A stretch of DNA of 46,397 bases from Nostoc sp. S4 (GCA_029379225.1 JAQYWR010000055.1:1-46397), one strand, 5' to 3'; positions 17,207 through 25,823 are shown, numbered from the stretch's first letter. Made by a program: numbers and translations. Notes: a model not told the origin generated them from the sequence alone.

Positions 17207-17617
17207 ATGTCAACTTCCAATCATCTCTCTCTCGAAGAAGCGAAAAAAGTTCTAAATAAATTCAACTGTCTGGACATAGCACCTGTCCTCAAGCCATCAG
17301 AAAAAGCTGTAATTCGTGATGCTTTAATTTTGCTTACTAGCCTTGCTGACTATGAAATTTTAGGAATTTGTGCTGATACAGCAGAAGAAGGAATATTAGC
17401 CATGAAAACCTATTCTCTGGCCTTTGGTTATCAACCGCCAAGCAATTTACCAACACCAGAAGGGCCAGTTTATATTAAATTAAACGGGAAAAATGGCTTA
17501 TGTTATCTCGATTCCTATCCTGGACATCATCGTGGCGTATTAGTCTCTTGCCAATCTTTCGATGAAGACGGAATTAACGAAATGTATGGACATCTACCCT
17601 TGGATTTATTTGTCTAA
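17207..17617 (+). CDS. DUF1824 family protein
   Basis: The 136-residue soluble protein shows DUF1824-like sequence (LSLEEAKKVLNKFNCL; SEKAVIRDALILLTSLADYE; YIKLNGKNGLCYLDSYPGHH RGVLVSCQSF). This family is largely confined to cyanobacteria and plastids, and its function is unknown. It stands alone between the prohibitin and ABC-F genes, all on the plus strand, with spacers over 100 bases that argue against a tight operon. The assignment is by recall of the family's style. Confidence 0.75.
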   Translation: MSTSNHLSLEEAKKVLNKFNCLDIAPVLKPSEKAVIRDALILLTSLADYEILGICADTAEEGILAMKTYSLAFGYQPPSNLPTPEGPVYIKLNGKNGLCYLDSYPGHHRGVLVSCQSFDEDGINEMYGHLPLDLFV

Positions 17618-17722
17618 AATTCATCAACCGTAGATCAGCCACACACCTTACTTATCCCCTCCTTCTCTTCATTTGCACTTGTGCGCCTTTGCGTGAGAAA
17701 AATCTATATATTATTGAATCCT

Positions 17723-19654
17723 ATGAGTATCATTACCCTGCAATCAGTCCAAAAAGACTTTGGCATCAAAGAAATTTTAAAAGATGCCAGCTTTAGCCTC
17801 GATGCTAGCGATAAAGTTGGTTTAATTGGTACTAACGGTTCAGGCAAATCAACCCTACTAAAAATTATCGCCGACTTAGAACCCATCGATAGCGGGCAAA
17901 TATTAATCAACTCTGGTTCTAAAATCATCTACTTACCCCAACAGCCAGATTTAGATGAAAATCGCACAGTTTTAGAGCAAATTTTTGCTGACAGCGGCGA
18001 ACACATGACTTTAGTGCGTGAGTATGAAGAACTCTCCGATAAATTGGCTCACTATCCAGATGATAATCAATTGATGTCTCGCCTTTCTGCGGTGATGCAA
18101 CGAATGGATACAAGTAATGCTTGGGAATTAGAAACCAATGCCAAAATCATCCTCACCAAATTAGGAATTTCTGACTTTGACGCCAAAATCGGCACTTTAT
18201 CTGGAGGTTATCGCAAACGCATTGCCTTAGCAACAGCCTTATTAGCAGAACCAGATATTTTACTCATGGATGAGCCAACGAACCACCTCGATGCTCTTTC
18301 TGTAGAATGGTTACAAAGTTATTTAAATCGCTATCGCGGCGCACTTTTTCTGATTACTCACGATCGCTATTTTTTAGATCGCGTCACCAATCGGATCGTG
18401 GAAATAGACCGAGGCGACATTTACACATATACAGGTAACTATTCATACTACCTAGAAAAGAAAGCTTTAGCGGAAGAATCTGCAATTAGCACTCAACGCA
18501 AACATCAAGGCATATTGCGGCGCGAATTGGAATGGCTCAAAAAAGGGCCGAAAGCCAGAAGTACCAAACAAAAAGCGAGAATTGACCGTGCCCACGCTCT
18601 GCGAGATACTGAGTTTAAACAAGTTCAGGGTAAAGTTGATATTTCGACAGTTGGTCGTCGCATTGGTAAAAAAGTTATTGCATTAAATAACATTTCTAAA
18701 GCCTATAACGGACGCACCTTGATTAATAATTTTACCTACGAATTTAGCCCAGAAGACCGCATCGGCATTATCGGCGCTAACGGTGCAGGAAAATCCACTT
18801 TAATGGATATCATCACTGGTCAAATTCAGCCTGATTCTGGCAGTGCAGAAATTGGTACTACAATTCACATTGGTTATTTTGACCAGCATTCTGAAGAATT
18901 GCTCACAGCATTAAACGAAAATCAGCGCGTGATTGACTACATCAAAGAAGAAGGAGAATTCGTCAAAATTACCGATGGTACTCAAATTACTGCTTCCCAA
19001 ATGTTGGAGCGATTTTTGTTTCCTGGTAATCAACAGTATGCCCCAATTCATAAACTTTCTGGTGGCGAAAAACGGCGTTTATTTCTGTTACGGGTGCTGA
19101 TGAGTGCGCCTAATGTCTTAATTTTAGACGAACCGACAAATGATTTAGATGTTCAGACATTGGCAGTACTAGAAGATTATTTAGAAGATTTTGTTGGGTG
19201 TGTAATTGTAGTTTCTCACGATCGCTACTTTCTTGACCGCACCATCGACACAATTTTTTCCTTTGAAGAGGGCGGAAACCTGCGACAATATCCAGGCAAT
19301 TACTCAGTTTATCTAGATTACAAAAAAGCTGAAGAAGCAGCACAGCAACAAGCTGCTAATACTAAAGAGAAGCCGAAAAATGTCGAAGTTCAAAATGATG
19401 CATCTTCACCCAAGAATGGCGAAAATCAAAAGCGGCGGAGATTATCTAATTGGGAGAAGCGAGAATTTGAGCAGTTGGAAGGTAAAATTGCCCAGTTAGA
19501 AGCTGATAAGGCAGAAACCGAGAAAAAACTGGCAAATGTTTCACCGGGGAATTATAGCCAAGTACAGAAATTGTATGAAGAAGTCGAATCTTTAAAGCAG
19601 GCGATCGATGTGGCGACAGAACGCTGGTTAGAATTAGCTGAGATGGAGTCTTAA
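17723..19654 (+). CDS. ABC-F family ATPase (Uup/EttA-like)
   Basis: This 643-residue soluble protein has two ABC ATPase domains and no membrane segments. Domain 1 has Walker A GTNGSGKST, signature LSGGYRKRIALATAL and Walker B LLMDEPTNHLD. Domain 2 has GANGAGKST, LSGGEKRRLFLLRVL and LILDEPTNDLD. A charged linker with Lys/Arg-rich helices (about residues 240-310) separates them. A C-terminal coiled coil (KREFEQLEGKIAQLEADKAE region) is the feature that makes Uup more likely than EttA. Such proteins act on ribosomes or replication-fork DNA structures. I chose the ATG at 17723 (MSIITLQSVQKDFG); an upstream GTG/TTG-initiated extension to 17681 is unlikely. Confidence 0.9.
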   Translation: MSIITLQSVQKDFGIKEILKDASFSLDASDKVGLIGTNGSGKSTLLKIIADLEPIDSGQILINSGSKIIYLPQQPDLDENRTVLEQIFADSGEHMTLVREYEELSDKLAHYPDDNQLMSRLSAVMQRMDTSNAWELETNAKIILTKLGISDFDAKIGTLSGGYRKRIALATALLAEPDILLMDEPTNHLDALSVEWLQSYLNRYRGALFLITHDRYFLDRVTNRIVEIDRGDIYTYTGNYSYYLEKKALAEESAISTQRKHQGILRRELEWLKKGPKARSTKQKARIDRAHALRDTEFKQVQGKVDISTVGRRIGKKVIALNNISKAYNGRTLINNFTYEFSPEDRIGIIGANGAGKSTLMDIITGQIQPDSGSAEIGTTIHIGYFDQHSEELLTALNENQRVIDYIKEEGEFVKITDGTQITASQMLERFLFPGNQQYAPIHKLSGGEKRRLFLLRVLMSAPNVLILDEPTNDLDVQTLAVLEDYLEDFVGCVIVVSHDRYFLDRTIDTIFSFEEGGNLRQYPGNYSVYLDYKKAEEAAQQQAANTKEKPKNVEVQNDASSPKNGENQKRRRLSNWEKREFEQLEGKIAQLEADKAETEKKLANVSPGNYSQVQKLYEEVESLKQAIDVATERWLELAEMES

Positions 19655-19853
19655 GGTCTGAATATGGTGCGTTAAGCTAAAGCGATAAACATAGCTTGAA
19701 ATATCACCACTAACTTACTTAGGGACTTCCAAAGTGTGATTGAGCCATGAACGAATCGCATTTTAGAATTCCCTTAGTCGCCCAGGCTAATTTATAGATA
19801 AAACTTCTAAATTTACGTAATTATCAACCTTACTCTTGATTGATTTACAGTAA

Positions 19854-19872
19854 ACTGAGCTTAAGCCTCAGT
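19854..19872. promoter_or_regulatory. Inverted repeat upstream of the EACC1-caspase operon
   Basis: ACTGAG-CTTAAGC-CTCAGT forms 6-bp arms 47 bases before the first start codon of the two-gene operon, in AT-rich sequence. It could be an operator or a leader hairpin. There is no independent evidence. Confidence 0.3.
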
Positions 19873-19919
19873 AATAGATTATTATGTGAAATTCTTGTAT
19901 TCATCACCAAAATCCCATT

Positions 19920-20303
19920 ATGGCAGATACATCAGACATCAAACTCACAATTACCTTTATTGACCAAGACTTAGATGCAGAGGAAAAAGACCAAGAAGCC
20001 AAAAAACTTTTGACTCAAATGAAAGAACTCGACGAGGTAGAAGAAGTTAACCGAGTGGCTGAAATCGATGTGCCAGAGGGAAGCAAGTCAATCACAGGTT
20101 ATGTTGTTGGTCAAGTGATTGCTTTTGTAAAATCAGAAAGCGTCAAGCAAGTTTGGGGCTTTCTCACTGATCGCTTAGGTAACAAACCTATTGAAATAGA
20201 ACTAGAAGTAACTAAAGACAGCAAGAAAGTCAAAGTCAAAGCTAGCAGTCGCAAAGAATTAGAAGCAGCAGTTAATGCTATAGAAGAAATTACAAAGGTG
20301 TAG
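19920..20303 (+). CDS. EACC1-like effector-associated protein
   Basis: The 127-residue protein has a predicted alpha+beta fold: strand (IKLTITFIDQDL), charged helix (DQEAKKLLTQMKELDEV), strand, a hydrophobic helix (SITGYVVGQVIAFVKS), a helix ending in WGFLTDRLGN, strands IEIELEV and KVKVKASS, and a final helix. This order matches what I recall of EACC1 (effector-associated constant component 1). EACC1 was predicted in comparative genomics of NTP-dependent conflict systems and is usually encoded next to a caspase or trypsin effector. Here the next gene, 8 bases downstream, is a caspase. It has no signal peptide. No function has been shown here; a regulator or recruiter of the caspase is inferred. 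Confidence 0.65.
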   Translation: MADTSDIKLTITFIDQDLDAEEKDQEAKKLLTQMKELDEVEEVNRVAEIDVPEGSKSITGYVVGQVIAFVKSESVKQVWGFLTDRLGNKPIEIELEVTKDSKKVKVKASSRKELEAAVNAIEEITKV

Positions 20304-20311
20304 ATAGGTAG

Positions 20312-21970
20312 ATGGCAAAGGTAGCATTGCTGATTGGAATTAGTAACTACGAACCTGGGTTAAATGCTTTACCTGGAACTGTGCAAGATGTAAGAGCAAT
20401 GCAGAGAGTCTTACAGCACTCAGAAATGGGTGATTTTGTTGATACTGATATTACAGTACTAGAAAATCCCCCACGCCAGTTAATGGAAGAAGCAATTGAA
20501 ACCTTGTTCTCTAGTCGTGAAAAAGATGACTTAGTACTGTTGTATTTTTCAGGACATGGTATTAGAGATGAGTCTGGCAGATTATATTTAGCAACTAGCC
20601 AAACCCGTAAGAACAATAAGGGTCAACTCATTCAAACTACCGCTACTGCTGCCAGCCTCATACATAGGATGATGGAAAATAGCCGTTCTCGGCGACAGGT
20701 AATTATTCTTGACTGTTGCTTTAGCGGTGCTTTTGCTGAAGGAATGAAGGCAAAAGACGATAACAGCGTAGATATCAAAAATCAACTGGGAGGAGAAGGA
20801 CGGGTGGTACTAACTTCTTCCACGTCTACCCAGTATTCTTTTGAACAAGAAGGGGCAGACTTATCAGTTTACACCCGCTACATTGTGGAAGGGATTGAAA
20901 AAGGCGCGGCTGACACTGACAATGATGGCATGATTTCTGTAGATGAACTGCATGAATATGCCCGTAAAAAAGTGCAGGAAGCAGCCCCGGCAATGAAGCC
21001 AGAAATTTATGCTGTTAGGGAAGGCTTTAAAATTAAGTTAGCAAAAGCTCCTGTAGGCGATCCTCAATTGAAGTACCGTAAAGAAGTAGAGCGATGGGCT
21101 AGAGATGGTAAGATTTCATCTGTGGGTCGCCGCATTCTCAAGCGTCGGCAAAGTGAATTGAGTTTGTCAATTGAGATAGTAACCCAAATTGAAAACGAAG
21201 TTTTGGAACCTTATCGCAAATATCAAGAAAATCTCAAGGAATATAAAGAAGCGCTGGCTGAGGCGATACAAAATGAAGGGATTCTGAGCCAGCATACATT
21301 GGAGGAATTGAAGCATTTACAGCAGCTGTTGCAACTTAGAGATGAGGATATAGATCCGATTGAAGTATCTGTAGCGATAGGAAAAGACACAATCAAACAA
21401 TCTGAATCTCCATACGACAAATCTATCGAGACTTTGATACCGAAAGAAGCAAAAAATCAGTTAGTAGATATTAAATCTAAAGAAATAAAACTAGCTGAAC
21501 AGACAGAGCATAAATACGAAGGTTTCTTTCAACGTTTTACAGCCCAAGCCATTAAAGTAATTATGCTAGCTCAGGAGGAAGCACGTCATCTGGGACATAA
21601 CTTCGTAGGAAATGAACAAATTCTCCTGGGTTTGATAGGAGAAGGAACTGGGGTTGCTGCTAAAGTGCTGGCTGAATTTGGTGTAACTCTTAAAGACGCA
21701 CGCCGCGAGGTAGAAAAAATTATTGGTAGAGGTTCTGGGTTTGTACCACCAGAAATTCCTTTTACTCCCAAGGCAAGAAGCCTCTTTGAGCAATCGATTA
21801 AAGAAGCTGATAGTTTGAGACAGAATGATATTAACACCGAACACTTACTCTTAGGATTGACTAAGGCGAGCGAAGGTGTCGCCGCCAAAGTGTTGCAAAA
21901 CTTGGGTATTAATTTAGAGAAGTTAAGAGAACTAGTTTTATATCGAGTCCGGATGAATATTTATATTTAG
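20312..21970 (+). CDS. Caspase-like peptidase fused to a Clp N-terminal domain
   Basis: The 552-residue multidomain protein starts with a caspase/C14 peptidase domain (about 1-245) with the catalytic pair H82 (YFSGHG) and C136 (ILDCCFSGA). A canonical EF-hand loop sits inside it (D201, D203, D205, G206, I208, E212). Residues about 253-345 are a charged helical segment (KYRKEVERWARDGKISSVGR; ENLKEYKEALAEAI) that I have seen in other cyanobacterial signalling proteins. Residues 408-550 form a double Clp-N repeat close to the N-domain of ClpC (FTAQAIKVIMLAQEEARHLG; FTPKARSLFEQSIKEA). No AAA+ module follows. It is in an operon with the EACC1-like gene (8-base gap). It is probably a Ca2+-influenced protease involved in cell death or defence; the Clp-N part may bind ClpC substrates or adaptors. 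Confidence 0.85.
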   Translation: MAKVALLIGISNYEPGLNALPGTVQDVRAMQRVLQHSEMGDFVDTDITVLENPPRQLMEEAIETLFSSREKDDLVLLYFSGHGIRDESGRLYLATSQTRKNNKGQLIQTTATAASLIHRMMENSRSRRQVIILDCCFSGAFAEGMKAKDDNSVDIKNQLGGEGRVVLTSSTSTQYSFEQEGADLSVYTRYIVEGIEKGAADTDNDGMISVDELHEYARKKVQEAAPAMKPEIYAVREGFKIKLAKAPVGDPQLKYRKEVERWARDGKISSVGRRILKRRQSELSLSIEIVTQIENEVLEPYRKYQENLKEYKEALAEAIQNEGILSQHTLEELKHLQQLLQLRDEDIDPIEVSVAIGKDTIKQSESPYDKSIETLIPKEAKNQLVDIKSKEIKLAEQTEHKYEGFFQRFTAQAIKVIMLAQEEARHLGHNFVGNEQILLGLIGEGTGVAAKVLAEFGVTLKDARREVEKIIGRGSGFVPPEIPFTPKARSLFEQSIKEADSLRQNDINTEHLLLGLTKASEGVAAKVLQNLGINLEKLRELVLYRVRMNIYI

Positions 21971-22073
21971 GCTCTCCTTGTTCTTGGCCACCAGTAATAG
22001 CAAGTTAATCCTTGAACTAAATCATGTTGTTTCATTAGCTGCTGACATCGATCTGCGATCGCCATTCCATAAC

Positions 22074-22934
22074 CTATATTTTTACCTCAAAAAGCTTGTG
22101 AAAATCAGAATCATTTTTGGCAAACTTTCTCAGCCGCAATAATCTATAAACAAATACAGTTTTTTTCATCAATTTATCAGTTACTTTTCGGGGAATTGAA
22201 CGATTTTGATATTCAATCTTTTGGTGAATATCGAAGTATATTTGTTTTTCTTCTGGATTCGATTGCCCTTTTTTGATTCTTACTTGCTCTATATTGTCCT
22301 TAAAAAACGGGAATTTATCTTCGCGCTCAAACCTGATTGTCATTCCCACTTTAGCCGCAGCTAGTCCCATCGCATAACCTTCACCATGATAAATTCCTCG
22401 CATTTCAAACAAGTAAGAAATCGTTTGCCAAAGTTGAAAAAACTTTTCTGACAATTCCGGCTGTGCGCTCATAGCAAACATGAATTCATGGAACCACTGC
22501 ACTTGTTGAATATCAATATTTAGTTTTTGAGCTACTTCTTCTATGACTTGAATTTCTTTAGGGTTCCTGATATTTGTCATGTGTTGCCGCAAATCACAAC
22601 CAGCTCTAGCTGTAATTCCATCAAGCCAATTCATTTCTCCGACTACAGCACCAATAATTCGGACATCAGAGTCTAAAAACATGCAACTATCAAATAGTGA
22701 GAGAGCCTTTTCAAGGACGAAGCGTTTATCATGATAACCTTTGACACTTTGAAGGTGGTGCTTGAATGCCAAAACGTGAGGAAATTCCTGAAAATACTCT
22801 GGCTTATCAGTCAGAACGCATAAAGCTGTAGCGTGTGTGTGTTGCTGAATATCTTTAGCTAGCATTTGTGCGTGAGTACGATATCTGTCACCCACAGCCA
22901 AGGTACAAAAGCAGAATTTGTTAGACGTGTTCAT
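22074..22934 (-). CDS. Glycosyltransferase-like protein (GT-A type)
   Basis: The 286-residue protein begins with a nucleotide-sugar-type Rossmann stretch and has a DxD-like metal site in CMFLDSDVRIIGAV. Further aromatic/acidic motifs (WFHEFMFAMSAQPELSEKFF; GIYHGEGYAMGLAAA) resemble those where GT8-like enzymes bind acceptors. The C-terminus is basic (KLMKKTVFVYRLLRLRKFAK), possibly associating with the membrane. I do not recognise a named homologue, and the substrate is unknown. It stands alone, convergent with the caspase gene 103 bases away. Confidence 0.6.
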   Translation of the reverse strand: MNTSNKFCFCTLAVGDRYRTHAQMLAKDIQQHTHATALCVLTDKPEYFQEFPHVLAFKHHLQSVKGYHDKRFVLEKALSLFDSCMFLDSDVRIIGAVVGEMNWLDGITARAGCDLRQHMTNIRNPKEIQVIEEVAQKLNIDIQQVQWFHEFMFAMSAQPELSEKFFQLWQTISYLFEMRGIYHGEGYAMGLAAAKVGMTIRFEREDKFPFFKDNIEQVRIKKGQSNPEEKQIYFDIHQKIEYQNRSIPRKVTDKLMKKTVFVYRLLRLRKFAKNDSDFHKLFEVKI

Positions 22935-23089
22935 ATTAGGATGTCAGTACTTTATTACCATCCTTTTCCTATGTTACAGGTCAAAATTTAGTTTCAAAAT
23001 TTGGTGAAGCTTTAATTTTGAGTTGATTGCCGTCAATACTTAAGTAGTCAGTATCATCAGCACCTAGCTGTGTTTTACTACGCCATAAT

Positions 23090-23341
23090 CCTAGCGGCTA
23101 CTGTCAAGTCTGTAGCGGCTACTGTCAAGTCTGTAGCCGCTACTGGCAAATATGTAGCGGCTATTTGCAAGTCTGTAGTGGCTTCTGGCAAATCTGTAGC
23201 GGCTTCTGGCAAGTCTGTAGCAGCTTCTAGCAAATATGTAGCGGCTATTTGCAAGTCTGTAGTGGCTTCTGGCAAATCTGTAGCGGCTTCTGGCAAGTCT
23301 GTAGCAGCTTCTAGCAAATCTGTAGCGGCTTCTAGCAAGTC
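23090..23341. repeat. 21-bp tandem array, twelve units with 84-bp higher-order repeat
   Basis: Twelve uninterrupted 21-base units of the form TGTAGCGGCTTCTGGCAAGT C, plus a partial unit, lie in a 561-base gap (22935-23495) with no supportable gene. Units 4-7 (23153-23236) and 8-11 (23237-23320) are the same four-unit block with one base different, so the array grew by an 84-bp duplication. The plus frame would read K-S-V-A-A-S-G heptads from a GTG at 23070. The minus frame reads D-L-P-E-A-A-T heptads. I do not treat either as a gene. Confidence 0.9.
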
Positions 23342-23495
23342 TCTAGCGGCTTCCCTTATGGCTATCCTCTAAGATACCGAAATCTTACTGGTATAAGCTG
23401 AAAATTTTATAAGAAAAAATTGCGATTTCTGCTGAACCAGAATCCGCTTTAATTGAGGCAAGCTAGCTTTAGAAGTATCTTAAAAGAGCAAATTT

Positions 23496-23891
23496 ATGTC
23501 TCGTAAAAAGCGTACATCCCGCGTTTTAGAAAAAGTTGAGTTAAGAACTGCTGGAATGAAATTGATTCTTCCAAGTATTAAATTTGATGAAGATTATAAT
23601 CTAGAAAAACTGATTGAGTCACTCGATGATTTACGTAATGAACTTAATATTCATAATAACGCTTTGGCTCTAGTTGATTCTTCACTGACTAAAATTGAAG
23701 AAATGGAAAAAAACTTAAATCAGCTTTCTGAAAAAATGCTAATGTTAGTTGCTATCAAGTATGGCAAAGATAGCGCTGAATATGAAATGGCAGGTGGTAT
23801 TCGGGAAAGCGATCGCATCCGGAAAATGAGATCCAGCCGCTTGAAAAATGCTGCACAACAAGCATCAGATAAGAATGGTAAAACTGCATAG
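23496..23891 (+). CDS. Hypothetical protein, charged coiled-coil
   Basis: The 131-residue protein has a basic N-terminus (MSRKKRTSRVLEKVELR), a helical stretch (LEKLIESLDDLRNELNIHNN), a probable coiled coil (KIEEMEKNLNQLSEKMLMLV) and a basic, disordered C-terminus. I do not recognise a family. It could be a small DNA- or protein-binding accessory protein. The ATG is the natural start and codon use looks like its neighbours. It follows the 21-bp tandem array. Confidence 0.55.
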   Translation: MSRKKRTSRVLEKVELRTAGMKLILPSIKFDEDYNLEKLIESLDDLRNELNIHNNALALVDSSLTKIEEMEKNLNQLSEKMLMLVAIKYGKDSAEYEMAGGIRESDRIRKMRSSRLKNAAQQASDKNGKTA

Positions 23892-24044
23892 TTAGGATCT
23901 GTTATGCTAAGGCTAACACACCGTTTTCACCATCTATTACGGTGCATTATGGCATTAGTGTAACGCATCCAACTGGTTAGGCGATCGCAAATCAAAATTA
24001 GTGCGCGAATTTCAGTAAAATATAGATAGATAATATATATTTGC

Positions 24045-24074
24045 CGTAGGGTAGCACAACTGTGCTACCCTACG
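24045..24074. terminator. Perfect 14-bp palindrome before the ABC gene
   Basis: CGTAGGGTAGCACA and TGTGCTACCCTACG are exact inverted arms with a 2-base centre, 40 bases upstream of the ATPase start. No T-run follows, so it is not a classic terminator. It resembles the hairpin at 8125-8144 (shared core TAGCAC) and is probably a dispersed palindrome with possible regulatory or terminator effect. Confidence 0.45.
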
Positions 24075-24114
24075 AACGTATTTATATTAAACTTTGATAA
24101 TCCAAAATCTACTT

Positions 24115-24867
24115 ATGCCACCAAATAACCAAGCTGCCGTCGAATTTCGCGATGTCACCTTTAGCCGCAATCATCGCCCTTTGGTGTCAAATCTCAATTT
24201 TACCATTCATCAAGGAGAAGCACTGGTATTACTTGGACGCAGTGGTAGCGGCAAAACTACAACAATGAAATTAATTAATCGCCTATTCACACCGACAGAA
24301 GGCGAAGTTTTATTTGATGGAATTCCCACAACTAAATGGGATGAAATAAAACTGCGGCGAAAAATTGGTTATGTAATTCAAGAAACTGGTTTATTTCCCC
24401 ATTTTAGTGTGGAAAAGAATGTGGGTTTAGTTCCTTCTTTAGAAGGTTGGCAACCAAAACAAATTAAAACGCGGGTTTATGAATTGTTGCAATTAGTAGG
24501 CTTAGAACCTGCCCAATTTGCAGGGCGTTACCCACACGAACTTTCAGGAGGACAAAGGCAAAGAGTCGGGGTAGCTAGGGCTTTAGCAGCAGATCCACCA
24601 GTGTTATTGATGGATGAGCCTTTTGGCGCACTCGATCCGATTACACGGCTAGAAATTCAACAAGAGTTTCGACATCTGCAACAAGAATTAGGCAAAACAA
24701 TTGTTTTTGTCACCCACGATATTCAAGAAGCCTTTATTTTGGCATCTAGAATTGGTTTAATGTATGGCGGAGAATTGGTAGTATTGGGGACAACAGATGA
24801 ATTTATCAAGTCCCAACATCCAGAGAGTCTTGCTTTTATGGCATGTTTACCTTCTATAAATTGTTGA
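24115..24867 (+). CDS. ABC importer ATPase, osmoprotectant (OpuCA-like) type
   Basis: The 250-residue ATPase has Walker A LGRSGSGKTTTMKLI, Q-loop VIQETGLFPHFSV, signature LSGGQRQRVGVARAL, Walker B VLLMDEPFGALD and H-loop VTHDIQEA. The sequence style is that of glycine-betaine/choline/proline-type importers, but it lacks the C-terminal CBS domains of OpuCA, which is consistent with its 250 residues. I chose the ATG at 24115. The permease gene follows 127 bases downstream, separated by a heptanucleotide tandem repeat. The substrate-binding gene is not in the window. Confidence 0.85.
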   Translation: MPPNNQAAVEFRDVTFSRNHRPLVSNLNFTIHQGEALVLLGRSGSGKTTTMKLINRLFTPTEGEVLFDGIPTTKWDEIKLRRKIGYVIQETGLFPHFSVEKNVGLVPSLEGWQPKQIKTRVYELLQLVGLEPAQFAGRYPHELSGGQRQRVGVARALAADPPVLLMDEPFGALDPITRLEIQQEFRHLQQELGKTIVFVTHDIQEAFILASRIGLMYGGELVVLGTTDEFIKSQHPESLAFMACLPSINC

Positions 24868-24898
24868 CTGTTGACTGTTGACTGTTGACTGTTGACTG
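24864..24898 (+). repeat. Heptanucleotide tandem repeat (TTGACTG)x5
   Basis: Five exact TTGACTG units form a short tandemly repeated repetitive (STRR) sequence, characteristic of heterocystous cyanobacteria. The first unit contains the TGA stop of the preceding ABC ATPase gene, so the array starts at the very end of the coding sequence. Weaker (GTTGAGT) arrays occur near 44987-45027 and 9717-9750, and a two-unit copy near 41310. Confidence 0.85.
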
Positions 24899-24994
24899 TC
24901 ACTACTGATATTTTTATGAACTTAAATAGGATTGCTAGAGACTATTATGAATTTTGAATTCTGGATTCTAAATTCTGTATTTTGAGTATTGTTT

Positions 24995-25618
24995 ATGAAA
25001 GATTTCTTCCTCGTTAAGTATGCTCATGAAATTCTTGAGCATACTATAGAACACTTTTTTTTAGTCGGTATTGCCATTGTAATTGCCATACTTATAGGCA
25101 TTCCATTAGGAATTTTAATTACACGTAAAACTTATCTTCGTCAACCAATTCTTGGTATAGCAAATATTCTCCAAACTATTCCTAGTTTGGCGCTATTTGG
25201 CTTACTCATTCCTATAGCCGGAATTGGTGTATTACCAGCAATTGCGGTCTTAACTTTATATTCTTTTTTACCAATAATTCGCAACACTTACACAGGTATC
25301 ACTGGCGTAAATCCAGCGATTCGAGAAGCTGGCAGAGGTATGGGAATGACAGATAGACAATTACTATTACAAGTTGAAATCCCCTTAGCAATGGGAGTAA
25401 TTCTGGCAGGGGTACGAGTAGCTACTGTAATTGCTGTTGGTATTGCCACTATCGCAGCTGCAATTGGGGCTGGTGGTTTAGGAGTATTTATTTTTCGTGG
25501 GATATCACTAGTCAACAGTGAGTTAATTTTAGCTGGGGCAGTTCCAGCAGCGGTAATTGCATTAGTGGCTGATTTTGCAATTGGTTGGATAGAGAATCAA
25601 TTAAAAATCAAAAGTTAG
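24995..25618 (+). CDS. ABC importer permease (OpuCB/ProW-like)
   Basis: The 207-residue protein has several hydrophobic helices (FFLVGIAIVIAILIGIPLGI; FGLLIPIAGIGVLPAIAVLT; VRVATVIAVGIATIAAAIGA). The EAA coupling loop reads REAGRGMGMTDRQLLLQVEI, which contacts the ATPase. This is the family of glycine-betaine/osmoprotectant permeases. I chose the ATG at 24995 (MKDFFLVKYAHEI). In some cyanobacteria this permease is fused to a substrate-binding domain; here it ends after the membrane part, and no binding protein is nearby, so the importer may use one encoded elsewhere. Confidence 0.82.
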   Translation: MKDFFLVKYAHEILEHTIEHFFLVGIAIVIAILIGIPLGILITRKTYLRQPILGIANILQTIPSLALFGLLIPIAGIGVLPAIAVLTLYSFLPIIRNTYTGITGVNPAIREAGRGMGMTDRQLLLQVEIPLAMGVILAGVRVATVIAVGIATIAAAIGAGGLGVFIFRGISLVNSELILAGAVPAAVIALVADFAIGWIENQLKIKS

Positions 25619-25648
25619 TTGAGAGGTAAAAGATTTATCTCACGTAGA

Positions 25649-25687
25649 GAGACGCTTCGCGTAGCTTGCTTCCCCGTAGGAGTACGG
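25649..25687 (+). repeat. 39-bp dispersed repeat (GAGACGC... type), copy 1
   Basis: Starts GAGACGCTTCGCGTAGCTTG and ends CCGTAGGAGTACGG. It is matched at 36 of 39 positions by the reverse complement of 44017-44055. It lies between the ABC permease and gamma-glutamyltransferase genes. Confidence 0.85.
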
Positions 25688-25823
25688 TGGACACAAAGGC
25701 GCAGAGAAGAGAAGGGAAAGAAAATTAGTATCCGCCCTATAATTAAATAACTAATTAGCAACCAGTGTATAAAATACGCCACTAGACGGTAGCCTAATAA
25801 ATATCAAACAAAATGGCATAAAA

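Noticed and set aside
21971..22062. Short minus-strand fragment reading GYGMAIADRCQQLMKQHDLV
   Set aside because: Only about 30 codons and no recognisable family. It may be a gene remnant but evidence is too thin.
23070..23372. Open frames on both strands through the second 21-bp array
   Set aside because: Both strands stay open because of the repeat unit. There is a GTG start and no recognisable domain, so I treat this as a repeat rather than a gene.
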